Shown here: one piece after another, positions 45,281 through 58,100 of the stretch
How positions within the stretch are numbered: the stretch's first letter is position 1
How the letters are laid out: the number at the start of each line of letters is the position of its first letter
NCBI GenBank assembly: GCA_027625915.1
Contig: JANTQA010000063.1
Coordinates: forward strand, 3,739,501 to 3,803,500
Direction of reading: 5' to 3'
DNA length: 64,000 bases
From: Anaeramoeba flamelloides
Lineage: Eukaryota > Metamonada > Anaeramoebidae
The notes under the pieces: model-generated
Databases searched by the model: none
The model's input: the letters and a program-made list of their open reading frames with translations, nothing else
Told to the model about the DNA's origin: nothing
Translations under genes and position numbers: made by a program

Positions 45281-46318
45281 AATTGTTTCATCTTGTTTGG
45301 TTTTTTTGTTGAGAGGATTTTATTTTTTTTTGTTCAAAAAATTTTAAATTATTTTTTTGAAAAAAAATATTTTTTTGGGCTAAATCAGGATCTGTTATAT
45401 CAATGTTGATAACCTCGAGTTTGCCCTTTTTACATTGTTTTTCAGATAACTGATTAAATCTTAAATTTGTTTTTTCAAATAATAAATTAATTTTTGATTT
45501 TAGATCAAATTCTTGATTAATTGTTTGGTCTGAAGGTTTTTTTTTGATTTCTTTTTTTTAACAAACTCTTGATTATTAAAATGAAAATATCTTTTATTAA
45601 TTAAATCATTATTAAATAAAAAGTCTGAATTGTTGTTTTTCATTAAAAAAATTTTTAACTTGTACTGAAAGTTGATACTGAAAATCCAACTATTTTTTGA
45701 GTTGAAATTATAAGAAATAAAATGTATAATTATAAAATATTTATGGTTCGATTAAAAATGAAAAAAATATATTAATAATAAAATAATAATAATAACATTT
45801 TTATTGGTCTGGTAGATTAGACTTGGTACAATTATTCCATTTCACTCATTTTTTCTAAATATGGATTTAAATATCATATTATGTATGAAAAGTAAACTGA
45901 TTAATCAATAAATTTTCTTAAAAATTGAAAAGCTCTAATTCTTAGGTCAAATTGAGAAAAACAACGATGTTCGTTTTGAACTCCCACTAATATTTGAATA
46001 ATAAATAGAAAACAATTTTCCTTCATTTTTCATACTTTTCATTTAGAAAACAAATCCCCAAACTAAGTGTTTTGGTATTTGTGGTCTCTATTTGAAAAGG
46101 GAAATGTAATTGAAGTGAAAAGTTTTCACATTTATCAATCAAATATCAGGATCAAAGATCGAATAGAATTCCAATAGACATCAATATGATTTCTGACCAA
46201 TGATTTGCATGTTTACAATAGTATAAGAATAACATATTTTTACCAAGTGGCTATTGATCTTGTAATAAATTTTTTTCAGTGAATTAGGTATTAAAAAATC
46301 GAAAAAAAAATAAAAATA

Positions 46319-46514
46319 CAGTCAGTTTCACTTTTAAGGCACAAACTTTCAACGAAATTTAAGGCACAAAAAAAATCTCAAATTAAGGCACATTTTTTGG
46401 AATTTTATTTTTTACAATTTATTTTACTAGAAGCTGAATTTTGTGCTTTAATTTGAGATTTTTTTGTGCCTTAAATTTCGTTGAAAGTTTGTGCCTTAAA
46501 AGTGAAACTGACTG
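46319..46514. mobile_element. Family A palindromic MITE, copy A12
   Basis: CAGTCAGTTTCACTTTTAAG to ...GTGAAACTGACTG, with TA on both sides. About 0.7 kb beyond the USP/transposase element. Confidence 0.95.
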
Positions 46515-46659
46515 TATGAAAAAATGTGAATAAATGATTTCATTTTGAAATTTTCCAAATAAATTTTTTTCTTCTAATATTCATGCAAAAACTTTAAACA
46601 TATTTTTTCACCGATTATAACTGGGTCAATTTGACGGAAAATAGTTTATATATATATAT

Positions 46660-46855
46660 AGTCAGTTTCACTTTTAAGGCACAAACTTTCAACGAAATTT
46701 AAGGTACAATAAAAATCTCAAATTAAAGCACAAGAATTCAGATTCTAGAAAAATAAATTGTAAAAAAAGAATTTCAAATTTTGTGCCTTAATTTGAGAGT
46801 TTTTTTGTGCCTTAAATTTCATTGAAAGTTTGTACCTTAAAAGTGAAACTGACTA
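46660..46855. mobile_element. Family A palindromic MITE, copy A13, inserted in a TA tract
   Basis: AGTCAGTTTCACTTTTAAGG to ...GTGAAACTGACT. Both sides run directly into TATATATATA, so it appears to have entered an (AT)n microsatellite. The outermost C/G is lost at both ends. Confidence 0.9.
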
Positions 46856-47099
46856 TATATATATATAAATCTAAGAAAGTAAATTTTTTAATTTAAAATA
46901 TTTTTTTATGGAAAAAATTCTAATTACAAAACTAAATCACCAATTCAAAAATTTTAACCCACCAAATTTCGATTTGTGAAAATTAAAACTTATTTAATCA
47001 ATTCATTGAGAAATGCCAAATTAGAACCATTTATTAATTTATATATTAACTCTCTATTATAAATTACAATACATACATAATAAAAAAAATTATTTAGCA

Positions 47100-47300
47100 A
47101 TACAAATAAATCAAGGGTGTGTTAAAAAATTGGAGAGAGTAAAAAAAAAACAAAAAAATAAATTGAGAAATTTGTTGAAATTCTATTAGGATTATTGATC
47201 GATCAAAGGTTAGATACTACCAATTAATTTTATTTATGTTCTTCTATTTGGAACAACTTAACTTTAACCAAATATAAATCATTTGAGAAAAAAATTTCTG
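47100..47300 (+). repeat. Dispersed repeat F, copy F3 (partial)
   Basis: Diverged match to F1/F2: GAAATTTGTTGAAATTCTAT, then TATTGATCGATCAAA and AACTTAACTTTAACC in the same order and spacing. Confidence 0.45.
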
Positions 47301-47599
47301 ATCGAAGGTAAACTAGATTACAAGATTGAAAATGAAAATAAAAAAAGAAAAAAAAAAGAAAAGAAAAAAATCAAAGAAATGAAAAGAAACAGCAAACATC
47401 TAGAATTTTATCCAAGCCCCTTCTCTTTCTCATTAAATTTGCACGCAGTTGAATTGAATTTTTCTGCAGTAGTGGTTGAAAATTAGGGTTGAAATGCAAT
47501 TTGTTTTTTTTCCTCATTCCACTCATCTTTTGAATTTTGGGTTTTGAAAGAAAGATCTAAAAAATGAAAAATCTAAAAAGTGGAAATGAGGTGAAAAAA

Positions 47600-48236
47600 A
47601 TTCCCATTTTTTGTTAAAATACCAGTAATGATCACTATTAAAAAAGTTTCATTTTGAAAAAAATTTTTTTAATTCCTTTTCCAAATCTAAAAATAGAAAC
47701 CCAAAATACAGTATTTTGGTATTCAATAATTTAGATTTAGAACTTTCAAAAGTATCTATTTTTTTAATTTTTTAATTTCAAAGATTAACTCAATAATCAT
47801 CAACATAAAAGCCCAAAGACTGATTATTTTTTTTTGGTTTTGATAAAGGTACTTGTAGCATCAATATATTTACATGATTTGAGAAATAATTTGTTAAAAA
47901 AATTTATTCGTGAATTTTTTAATTTTTAAAAAAAAACGATTTTTTTAGTAACTAATCTACATTTCGCCACAAATCTAAGAAAGATATTTTGTGACTTTGT
48001 AGTCTGAATATTGATAATTCAACCTTTAAATTTATGGCGAAATGCAGATTTTATTCTGAAATTGTTGAGTTTTTTACTTATACATAGATCCTTTTTAATA
48101 GATGAGATCAACAAATATTAATACTGGACTAATCGATTTTTTAGAGACATTTGAACAATGTAGCATTAATGTTGTTAAACCCAATAACAACATACTTTGT
48201 TCGTAAGCTTCTCATTGGTAGACACTAATCCCTTAA
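47600..48236 (+). mobile_element. Family D element, copy D2 (left end missing)
   Basis: Aligns with D1 from TTCCAAATCTAAAAATAGAA onwards through TCTAAGAAAGATATTTT and AACAACATACTTT to the right end ACACTAATCCCTTAA. It contains an internal inverted pair (CTACATTTCGCCACAAAT against ATTTATGGCGAAATGCAG). The TTAAGGGA left end is absent, so the copy is truncated. Confidence 0.6.
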
Positions 48237-48244
48237 AGTATTGA

Positions 48245-48705
48245 AAAAAATAACAGAGATGAATATAACTCGATAAGATTGTTAATTGTTAATATTTCGT
48301 AAAACTGATGTCTAATTTCAAACATATTTTACTCAAATCCTTTTTATAAATAACCAATTTTTTTCTGAAGACAGTAATACACCTACCCAAAGCTCATCAA
48401 CGTAGGCATGTCTAAAAAATTTCATTTAATTGGGTGATAACCATAAGTAGATCTAACTTATTTTAAAAAATAATAGGGGTTTATAGAGGTTTACTCGAGT
48501 TTGGAAAATGATATTTTTTATTCTTGTTTTTTGATAGATTGAATAGAGTTTTGAACAAGTGCAATTTCATTAACTTTATTCTAAGAAAATTTCGGAGTTA
48601 GCATTTCAAAATTTTTCTTAAAATCGTAAATATTTGAAATTAAAAGAAATTATATAACAATTTTTGCTAATATTAACAATTAAAAATCTTTTCAGTGATT
48701 TTTTT
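48245..48705 (+). mobile_element. Family E element, copy E3, directly after D2
   Basis: The left arm GAAAAAAATAACAGAGATGA, then AAGATTGTTAATTGTTAATA and the right arm TTAACAATTAAAAATCTTTT, then CAGTGATTTTTTTC are inverted. The interior matches E2 (TCAAATCCTTTTTATAAA, TTGAACAAGTGCAATTTCAT). It starts within ten bases of the right end of D2. Confidence 0.6.
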
Positions 48706-49683
48706 CATTTCTAGTATTTTTTTCAATATTATAATTAATATTGATGATTTTCATAATTCTTAAGGAGGGAGTTTCCAGGTGAAAACAGGGAAACAGTGGA
48801 GAAAATAATTCATCTGAGAGAGTTCATATAATCTCCATTAAATTTATAAGTGAGATTTTTTGTTAAACAACGGGAATTTTTCCGATTTCTTAGTCCTACA
48901 AAACGATGATTTTAGTATTTAATAATTTCCATATCAAATCAATAAACACAAACGAACCATTGACTATTCTAAATATTGTTTTTAGATAGTTTTACCTGGA
49001 AGACATGTTTTAAAATTTGAACTTAAACTTGATAATCCCTTAACACCTTTTAATTATATACAATTTCGTTCAATAATCTATTTTGACAATTTTTTTTTTT
49101 TTTTTTTTGAACTGATTTTGGATTTGAAGTATAGTTTTTTTTTATTGATGAACCAATATTTTTATATCAAACTTCAAAAATCTGAAAATTTGAAATTTTT
49201 TGAATTTCCTTTTATTCACAAAAATTTAAATAATTTCAATTGACCACTTTAATCTAATTTAACCATATGGGAATTTTAAATTTGATTAGTCCACAGAGCA
49301 GTAAAAAATATTTTTTTTTATAACTTCATGATAATAAAAAAATTTTTTCAAAAAAAAATCAAACATTTGCTAATTTTACACTTTTTGATAACTTCACTTA
49401 TAATAAACACTATTAGTTAATAAAGTATCTTGGATCAAAAAATAATTTTAAAGATATTTAACAATTTAAGTTGGAAAATTCAATTTTCCAGTAAGATTTT
49501 TTTTAAATTTAATAGTAAAAAATTTGAATATTTTTATTTACTCAGTTAAGAGGTTATAATCATCTATTTTAAAAGTATTTTAAATTTAATAAAAATCTTT
49601 CAAACTGATAACCAATTATTTGGACTATTATAAAATTATTTATTGATTTAAATTTAAAAAAATCTTTTTTTTTTTGATTTTCC

Positions 49684-49765
49684 GTTAGGTTTTTTTTAAT
49701 ACTTGAAATGAATAGAAAATTTAAATAAATTTTCTGTTTATTTCAAAAAGTAAAAAAAACCTAGG
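49684..49765. mobile_element. Family B partial copy, B3
   Basis: Only the second hairpin is present: CGTTAGGTTTTTTTTAATAC, then a palindromic AATAGAAAATTTAAATAAAT core and AGTAAAAAAAACCTAGG. It resembles the inner hairpin of B1 and B2. Confidence 0.4.
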
Positions 49766-51446
49766 ACACTCAATATAATTATCCTCAGTAATTTTTGTTT
49801 TCTGTTTCAGTTTTATTAGATGAGTACAATGTTTTCATAACTATTCGTTATTACCTAGCAAAGTAAATATCTCTAAGTTGAATTAATCTATAATTCATTC
49901 TTCCATTTATTTGTAATTTTTTACCCGAAAAATACCTTTTTTTCTATTAAGAGACTTTTCAAAATCGTAGTACTATTAACAACAATAAATATAATAGTCT
50001 CATGAATTTAAAGTTCTGAAATTTTGATTATATTGTGAATAAACTTTATTATTCAAGATGAAAGGTTAAGGAATGGAGTAGTTTTGTCTAACTTTTTTTT
50101 TTTTTCAATTTTATTTTTTCATACTATTGTTGTGTTACTCTTAAATTGAAAATTTGGAAATATGTTTAAATGGCACAATTTCCATTTTTTTCAACTTTTA
50201 AAAATGGCTTTGAATAAATAAATATAAACTCTATAAACAAATAGTAACAATCAAAGTATTTTAAATCTTAAAATATCCAATATAATATAATAGTTAGAAA
50301 ATTGAATTATCAGGTTTAATCAAAATTAAAATAAATTAAAACCCCCTTTACATCATTTGAAACTGAGATATATACAAAGTTCAATAATCTCACATATTGA
50401 GTATTAAAAATATAACTCCGAAAAATTCATGATTCTTTGGAATATCAGTTTAAGTTTATCTATTTTGAATGGAACTTATTGATCTTTTAATTATTTTTTA
50501 TTCCGAACCTAACCCCACACACATATATGTATGTTCCACATTTACTCCTTGCTGCAAAGATATGAAAATATAGAGCCATGCAAACTATTTTTTTCAAAAA
50601 TTTGGAACCATTTAATAATACCAATTCAAGTATTTTTAACTTAATTTACTTTTTGGAAATAGAAAATAAGAACCCACAAATAGTTGGTGATGTAAGAATA
50701 AAAAATTAAGTATTTATAAATATAAAGAAAAAAAAAGAATTAATTATAAATATATAATAAACACTATTATCAGGCGAATACATCCCAAATACAAATTATT
50801 TCAATTCTAATAACTAGACAAATACAGTTCAATTATAATAACTCTCTATTTTTTTTTTTGTATTTTTGTGATATGATTAACATTCCAATAGAATTGATTT
50901 ATACACCTACATAAACCACTATAAACCAGAATTACAAGAACAAATTGTATTTTAACTTTTCTTTCAACTTCAAAATCTACAAAATTCAAATAAAAAGGAT
51001 CAAAACTTTACACCCATAATTAATTGTATTAAAGGAATTCCCTTAAAAACAAGAGAATATTTCCCAAAATAGATAAATGTGTTTGTTAATCACAATTAAT
51101 TGTATCCTTTTGATAATAACTATTTTCCCATCCATTACTTGGATAATAAATCAAATCCATAAATATTCTGATAATTGAACATTTAAAAAGTTAAATTGAA
51201 AATAAAAAAAATATAAAAGTAAAATTAAAACGAAGAATAATAAAATATAAAATATACAATTTTACCTTAAATTATTATAATTGTAGATCTTAATGAAATA
51301 AATATTTATAGAAAATATTTAAAAAGATTTCCTAGAAAAATATCTTTGATATTATTATTTATTTAATTAAAAATAAATACTATACATCATTCTTATATTG
51401 ATTAAGAAACAGAAACTTTACTGTAATTTGATTTTCACTTTTAAAG

Positions 51447-51472
51447 CGCCAAAATAATAATAATAATAATAA
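51447..51472. repeat. (AAT)n microsatellite
   Basis: About eight AAT/ATA units in A/T-rich spacer. Confidence 0.8.
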
Positions 51473-51913
51473 TATTGTTTTAAGTGATATTAGATGATAT
51501 TTAGTAACTCAAAAGACGAATATTGTTATCATTTTACGAATAGAACAAAACAATTTTATTGAGTTAGTAATAGGATAAATAATTAATAATGATAATAAGG
51601 GTTTTTTGACAAAACGAAACAATATGAGCGACTGTACATTTTTGGAACAAAGGGTCTAATTCTGTACAATAAAAATATATATAAAAAAAGGTAAAGACCA
51701 ATTTGTATATATTAAACGAAAATCTGAAGAATATGCTTTTCAAAGTACACATTTCACCCAAATAAATTATCAAAAGTATTAAAGTTAAATAAGAATATTA
51801 ATCTGGTAAAAAATTTCGTTAAAATTTCCACTACAAAAACCCGACCACTCAACTTTTAAATTGTACTTATTTCTTTTGTTATTCGACATTTGTTAATAAA
51901 TATTTTAAAACCA

Positions 51914-51915
<2 letters not shown>

Positions 51916-51960
<45 letters not shown>
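51916..51960. repeat. (AT)n microsatellite, longest in the window
   Basis: About 45 bases of alternating A and T, some 230 bases beyond the stop codon of the copine gene. Confidence 0.9.
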
Positions 51961-51964
<4 letters not shown>

Positions 51965-52187
51965 CTAAATTTACTTGACAAGTTAAGTAATAAAAAATAT
52001 ATTTATTATAATATTGTTTAGAAATTTAACATTTTCTTTTTTTTATCCTATTTTAATTTTTTTAAAATGGTCTATTTTCTCATTTATTTTTAAAAAGAAA
52101 AATTTTATCAAAATATGAAAAGAGATAGAAAAAAATTAAAGAAAAAACAAAAGAAAAAAGGACTGAAATTTTTTTGAACGATATTTT

Positions 52188-55100
52188 TTATTTCAGTTTA
52201 GGAACCGTTTTAGTATTTTGATAATAACTTAAAAATTGATCACTAAATCCATTAAATGCATTTTTTGTGAAATCCCCCTTTTTGTAAGATTCTTTGAATG
52301 AAACTAAATTTATTAAATTACGTTTAAATTGGCCCTCTTGTGCATATTTTTCCGATGGAAGGAATTTCATTGCTTCAAAGCAACCATTCTCACCAACACA
52401 AACAATAACAATAGAAATTGGCAATTTTGAAGCACGTAAGAGATTCATTTTCGTTGTACTTTCATCAACTAATTCTCCATCTGTAATTAATATCAATACT
52501 GTGTACTCAAAATGTCTGGAGGATTTTGACATATTAGAGGCTGCAGTAATTAATGGTGTAAAATTAGTTGGCCCATTTAAACCAACAAAATTGAGTGCTG
52601 TTGTATAAGCAGAAAGAACCCCTTTAATACCATCACATTCCGGATCATAGATATTCCCATTTAACGGAAATAAATCAGAAGCGATGATTGATTTTTGAGT
52701 TTGGATTTTTGCTCCAAATCCAAAAGCTGCAATTTTATCTGTTTTTGTATATTGATTTAAAACCTCACATAACGTAACAATAGTTTGTTCATATTGGTTA
52801 TAATTAGGTGGATTGTGATAATGTAACGATTTTGGAAAGATTGGACGGCTTTTTTTTTAAAAAATAATTAAAATAAAAATTGAGAATTAACAATTTTAAA
52901 AAAGTTTATTTTGTCAAATTTAATAATAAAAAAAATAATTTAATTGAGGAATATAAAACATGTAAGCAATTTTAAAAAAGTTTATTTCGAATAGTTGTTT
53001 AAATTTTTTTGGTGGAGAATTTTAAAAAAACCTTTTTTTCAAGAATCTGAGTTGTTGATAGTGGAAAGGTTAAAAGCGTTGTTCTGGAAAAGGAACTGAT
53101 CATAATTACTCTTAAGGGATTAGCCCTACAAAAAATTTGTCTATAAGTAGAGTATACTATAATTGAAGGTGAATCATATCAGTGTTCTATGGTTCAAATG
53201 ACTCGATAAAATCTGTGATAAATCTTAAGAACTATAAATTATTATATTTTTTACTAAATGATCAAATTTAAAAATTGTCATTTTTTGAAATTCTTTTTAT
53301 TATTTACTTTTCCAAATCTAAAGATAGAAACCCAAAAAAATCATATTCCAATTTTTAAAAATTAAAATTTAAAACCTCCAAAATGATAACTATTTTTTTA
53401 ACTTTTTTAATTTCAATATTTACTTAATAATTGTTAACCTAAAACCGAAAGATTGATTATTTTTGTTTATTGTTCTCTGAAAATGTTACATTTTCAAATT
53501 TGTAAAAATATTTTATAAAAATAATCAATACGGTTAATAATTTAATTTTTTAGGGACTAACATATATTTTGGGGACAAATTTAAGAAAGATATTTTTCAA
53601 CTTTGAAATCTGAATACTGATTACGAATCCTTTTAAATTTGTCTCGAAGTCCAGATTTTTTTCTTAGAAAATTCTTGAATTTTTTATGAACACAAGGATC
53701 ATTTTTACTTGATGAGAATATTTATAAAATAGGATTTTCAAAGGCATTTGAACTTAGGTGACACTAAATACGATTTACATTTAATAACAACCCACTTTAA
53801 TTTTAGACATCTTCATGATAAATACTAATCCTTTAACCATTAAGATTGAGACTGCTGAACCTTATTCTAAAATTAACACAATTAATAAAATGTGAAAATT
53901 TAAATCCTAACGGGAAAATTTAAGTTAATTCTTCTGAAAACAACTAATTTTCAGATACATAATCTAACTGATTTTGTAATCTTTAAGTTTAAAATTCTAA
54001 TAAGAATTTGAACAAAAATACCACTCGTATTATGAAGAGTAACACAATTCCTGAGAGTATGTTAATATTCACTTTCTCAGTTAATTCTAGTATGTATCAA
54101 ATTTAAAATTGATGATTAACACTCACACAGACCATCTTTCCATGAAAAATTAAACTTTAATTATTTTACTTATTTAATAAATCGAGGCTGTTCCATAATT
54201 TATGAAAAATAGTTTAGTAAAAAAAATAAGAACAAAATAAATTTCAGAAAATAAAGTAATAAAAAATATTTTATAAATTATTTAAACTACAAATAAATTG
54301 AAAAATATTATAATTATTAAAATCAGGATAAGATGATAGAAATGAACTTTCATATTTTTCGAAAAAATGGAAATGGAAATAAATGTAACAATAGTTTCGA
54401 AAAATTGATCAAGGTATTAAGTGTATATCAATATTAAATAGCACTAATTGAAGAAATAAATTTTTGTTTTTTAGTTATTCATTTGTTATTTTTTTTCCAT
54501 TTGATCACGCCTTAATTTTCTTTATATTGACAATAAGAGTTAAAAATGAAAAAAATCGAGTGGTTACTTGCTAATACTGTGTCACAGAAACACGAAAGTA
54601 TGTATAACTTGAAAATTAAAACAAAAAATAAAGACTAAAAATGACCAAAGGTTTAAAGCAAATCAGATCAAAAAAATAAATTGAAATGAATTATTAATAA
54701 ATTTTATGAAAGAAAAAAACAAATATTTTTTGTAAAGTTTTAAAATAAACTAAAAAAAAAAATAATAGTGATGAATTAAACTTACCCGTTGGAAATGGTA
54801 AAATCAACACCAATTGCTATAGATAAATCAATATTTGCTGAAAGAAAATCCAAAAGTGAATGAGTTTGTTTTTCTGTTAATTTTGCTAATTCTAATAGTC
54901 CTAAATTTGATTTTTTTTTTTTTTTTTTCGGGTCAGCCAACGCAAAAATTTCCAAATTTTCATTCATTAAAGCTAATAAATTTGTCGAAACAATACCAAT
55001 TAAATTCGGCTTTCCTTTTTTTTTCTAAAAGTTGACAATAGAAAGTATATGTTTAATAAGATTTATGTATAAATTTATATCAAAAAAAAAAAATCAATAT

Positions 55101-58100
55101 ATTGTTCATGATTATTATTCCATTCTTTAAATATTATAAAAAATATTTAGTTTAATTTTTTTTTTTTAGTTTTAAATATCACACAATTTATCTTTGTGTG
55201 TACATTTTTATTACCCAAAGTAAAAAAGCCAATAACGAGTTGAATTTTTTTTTTAAAAAAACCGAGAAAATAATACCACTTTAGAAAAAAAAAAAGGAAT
55301 TTGGATACATAACATAAAAAGATTCACGAATCAGAAAATATATAAATGTTCGAAAAAGAATATGCCAATTTGAAAAAGTTGAAAAATAATTTAAAAAAAA
55401 AATTGTAATAAATATTGATTAATATTATGAAAGAAAAAAGAATAAAAAGTTATGTTTGATTGAATAAGAAAATATCAAAAAGAAAATTGATGAGAAACCA
55501 GTCTAATCAATATCTATTCCATTTCTTTTCTTTTTTTTTTTGGAAAACAATAAAAAGAAAAGATTCTTATAATATTTAGAGTATGGGGATTATGTAATTT
55601 TTTTTAGTACTTAAAATGAAGAAAAAATACTTTTAAAAGTAGATTTGGACAATAAAATAAAACATTTGGTTCATTTAATATGTCGATTTTCACTCCACAT
55701 AAAATATTTTTTTTTAACAAAATATGAAAGAAATAATTTTTTTTGAACACAATTAAAATGAATTCAAAAATAAGGAAAATATAATAATTCAAAATAAAAA
55801 AAAACAGTTTATTCCTTTCTTTTAAAAAAAAAGAAATTTCTTTTTCCTTTTTTTTAGTTAAAAAGTCGAGATAAATAAAAATAATCAAGAACATGATTCA
55901 TATTTGACAAAGTATCAAAGAAGAGAAATGGTAACGATGATTTAGCATTTTTTATATAAACTATTTTTCAAACAAAGGGGAACACCTCTCAAATCATCAA
56001 CATCATCGAATTTGACTGTTTATAAGATAATTACTTATTGGTGATTTTAATTTTAATTATTCATTTTTTCATTTTTTCATTTTTTTTTTATTTATGGATA
56101 TTAAACAGTTGGAAAATTAAAAAATCAAGATAAGAAGAAACCAATTTGGAAATAATCTACCAGTCTATAAATAGAAACAGTTTAAGTTTGATTTCAAATG
56201 AACTAGATATATGAATTAAGAAAGAAGGTTATTGGATTGATCCACGGAACAAAGAAAAGAGAAAATATCGAAAAAAACAATCCCAACAAAATACCAGATG
56301 AATTGCGGTTTTATCCGAAAATGAGACTTTAAAGAACAAAAGTTTAACGTTTAAAGAATTATCAATAAAAGGCTGAGAACTTTTTTCCAATTCGATTTAT
56401 TCAAAGGTTTTTATTGTTTTATAATTTTTTTTTCTTTACAATTTCCAAAACGAGATTTCTTATTTCATATAAAAGAGCACACCAATTTTTAAAATATTGA
56501 AATGTAATTTGTTATTGTTTTGTTTTAAAGATTTTTAAAGATTCAGTTGAGTGTTTTTTTTATGTTTTAAAGAGTTTCTTATCTTTTAGAATGATACTAC
56601 AATTAATTTGATTCAATTATGAAAAATTCTTGAAAATTTTTGTGTACTTTTATTTGAAAAAGAGTTTATAATTACCTTGCACCGGAATTAACTTATGGTG
56701 AGTATGATAACAATATCTTGTAATAGTACCAACTCCTTTCAAGTACAATATTACTCAAACTGGTGGTACAATTATGGCGATTTAGAAATTTTAGATATGG
56801 TTAACATAAAAAGAAACAAGCAATAACTCATTCTAAACTTGTGATATAAAATAAAACTCTTAATTAAGTTTTTGCATTTTTTTATTATTTTCTTTCTTTT
56901 TTTCATTTCTTTTATTTTTTTTTCAGAAAACTAAATTAAGTTTAAAATACCTCTAATGAATGTAATTAAAAGATCCTTTTGACTACTCTTTGAATTAGGA
57001 GTCACAAATTTAGTCACTTCAAAACTCTCTCTTTAATAGATTAAGAGCTATTGAGCACTTAAATCTTACCAATAAAGCCTAATCATTTCTTTTCTTTCTT
57101 ACTTTTATTTCTCTTTTTCTTGTTTTTGTTGAGAAATTAATTTTTTTCTTTTTATTTTTTATAGAAAAGGCATCCTATGAGTTATAATCTTGCCGGAAAT
57201 TATTATTAGAATAAAAAATTCTGAATAAATATAGAATTATAGAAAGTGTCTTAGAGTGTCATAGAGTACCTAGCTTTTCCAGAATTTAAAAGAATGGAGA
57301 AAAATCAAAGATTTTACTCTATTCTTTTGAACTCTGGAAAAGCTAACGACATTTTTTTTTAATTTGAGAAATAAACTGAAAATTAAATAAATTTTCGGTT
57401 TATTTCTCAAATTAAAAAAACCTAACGGCAAACAAGAGGGATTAATCCCCTCCGTTAAATAAAAAAAAAAAAAAAAAAATTAGATTATTTCCTTCAAAAA
57501 TAAAAAAAGTATCATGATACTTTGTTAAATACATATAAGCTAAATTTCAAAAATAGGGTCATCATTAGTATTTTCTAAATTATTGGTATGTGTGTTGTGT
57601 TAACCAAATATTCTGAATCCAATATCTTTTAAAAGTTATTATTGAATATTTAATATCAAGAAACAATCTTCTTTTAATGAAAATTTCCCAAAGTTGAATT
57701 CATTTTTTTGCAATTTTTCTTTCAAAATGATTCCATATTTTTATTTTTATGTTGAATGAACAAGAACATTTTTGAAAACCGTTAATTTTCAAGAGATGAG
57801 ATTAATTAGCATTGGAGAAAGGGATTGTAAAATTCAAAGAAAGTAAAACACCCAAGAAGTGTTTGCTTCGAAAACAAGTGTCAACCAAATTTGCTTTAAT
57901 GAGTTACAATGGTTCCTTGAAAAGTGAAGAAATAGCAAGATCAAATAAGATCTTCTTTTCTCTTTCATTTGGAGACAATGTGATGAATGTGATCGTATTC
58001 ATTTTATCTTTGAGTTCTTTGTTGTACATTCAAAAAATTGGTTTTGTTTTCGTTTTCTTTTCTTTTTATTTTTCGTTTTCCTTCTTTTGTTGAGATTCTT

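Larger units (their letters stand above)
42010..45642 (-). mobile_element. Decayed DNA-transposon-like element carrying a DDE transposase and a ubiquitin-specific protease
   Basis: Nearly the whole minus strand from about 45642 to 42010 is coding-like, in the order USP, then a Lys/Ser/Glu-rich charged stretch, then transposase. It is not open: about seven or eight frame breaks are seen, nearly all at homopolymer runs. Nearby host genes with similar runs stay open. Clear terminal inverted repeats were not found, so the limits are those of the coding signal only. Nothing suggests a capsid gene or polymerase. It is called an element because transposase and protease share strand and spacing; a chance neighbour pair is possible. 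Confidence 0.6.
45660..52187. other. Repeat-rich spacer, no gene
   Basis: Contains family A copies A12 and A13, repeat F3 (47100-47300), D2 (47600-48236), E3 (48245-48705), a partial B copy (49684-49765), an AAT tract (51447-51472) and a 45-base (AT)n tract (51916-51960). A Lys-rich 67-codon frame at 47283-47486 comes from poly-purine sequence and is not called. The remainder is A/T-rich with no signal seen. Confidence 0.55.

Noticed and set aside
41915-45815. Short inverted match (AGACCAAT on the left, ATTGGTCT on the right) as ends of the USP/transposase element
   Set aside because: Only eight bases match; in A/T-rich flanks of this length such a match is expected by chance, and no target duplication was seen.
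40681-46514. Family A copies A11 and A12 as the two ends of one composite transposon around the transposase
   Set aside because: Each is a complete palindromic element with its own TA flanks, so they are better explained as separate insertions.
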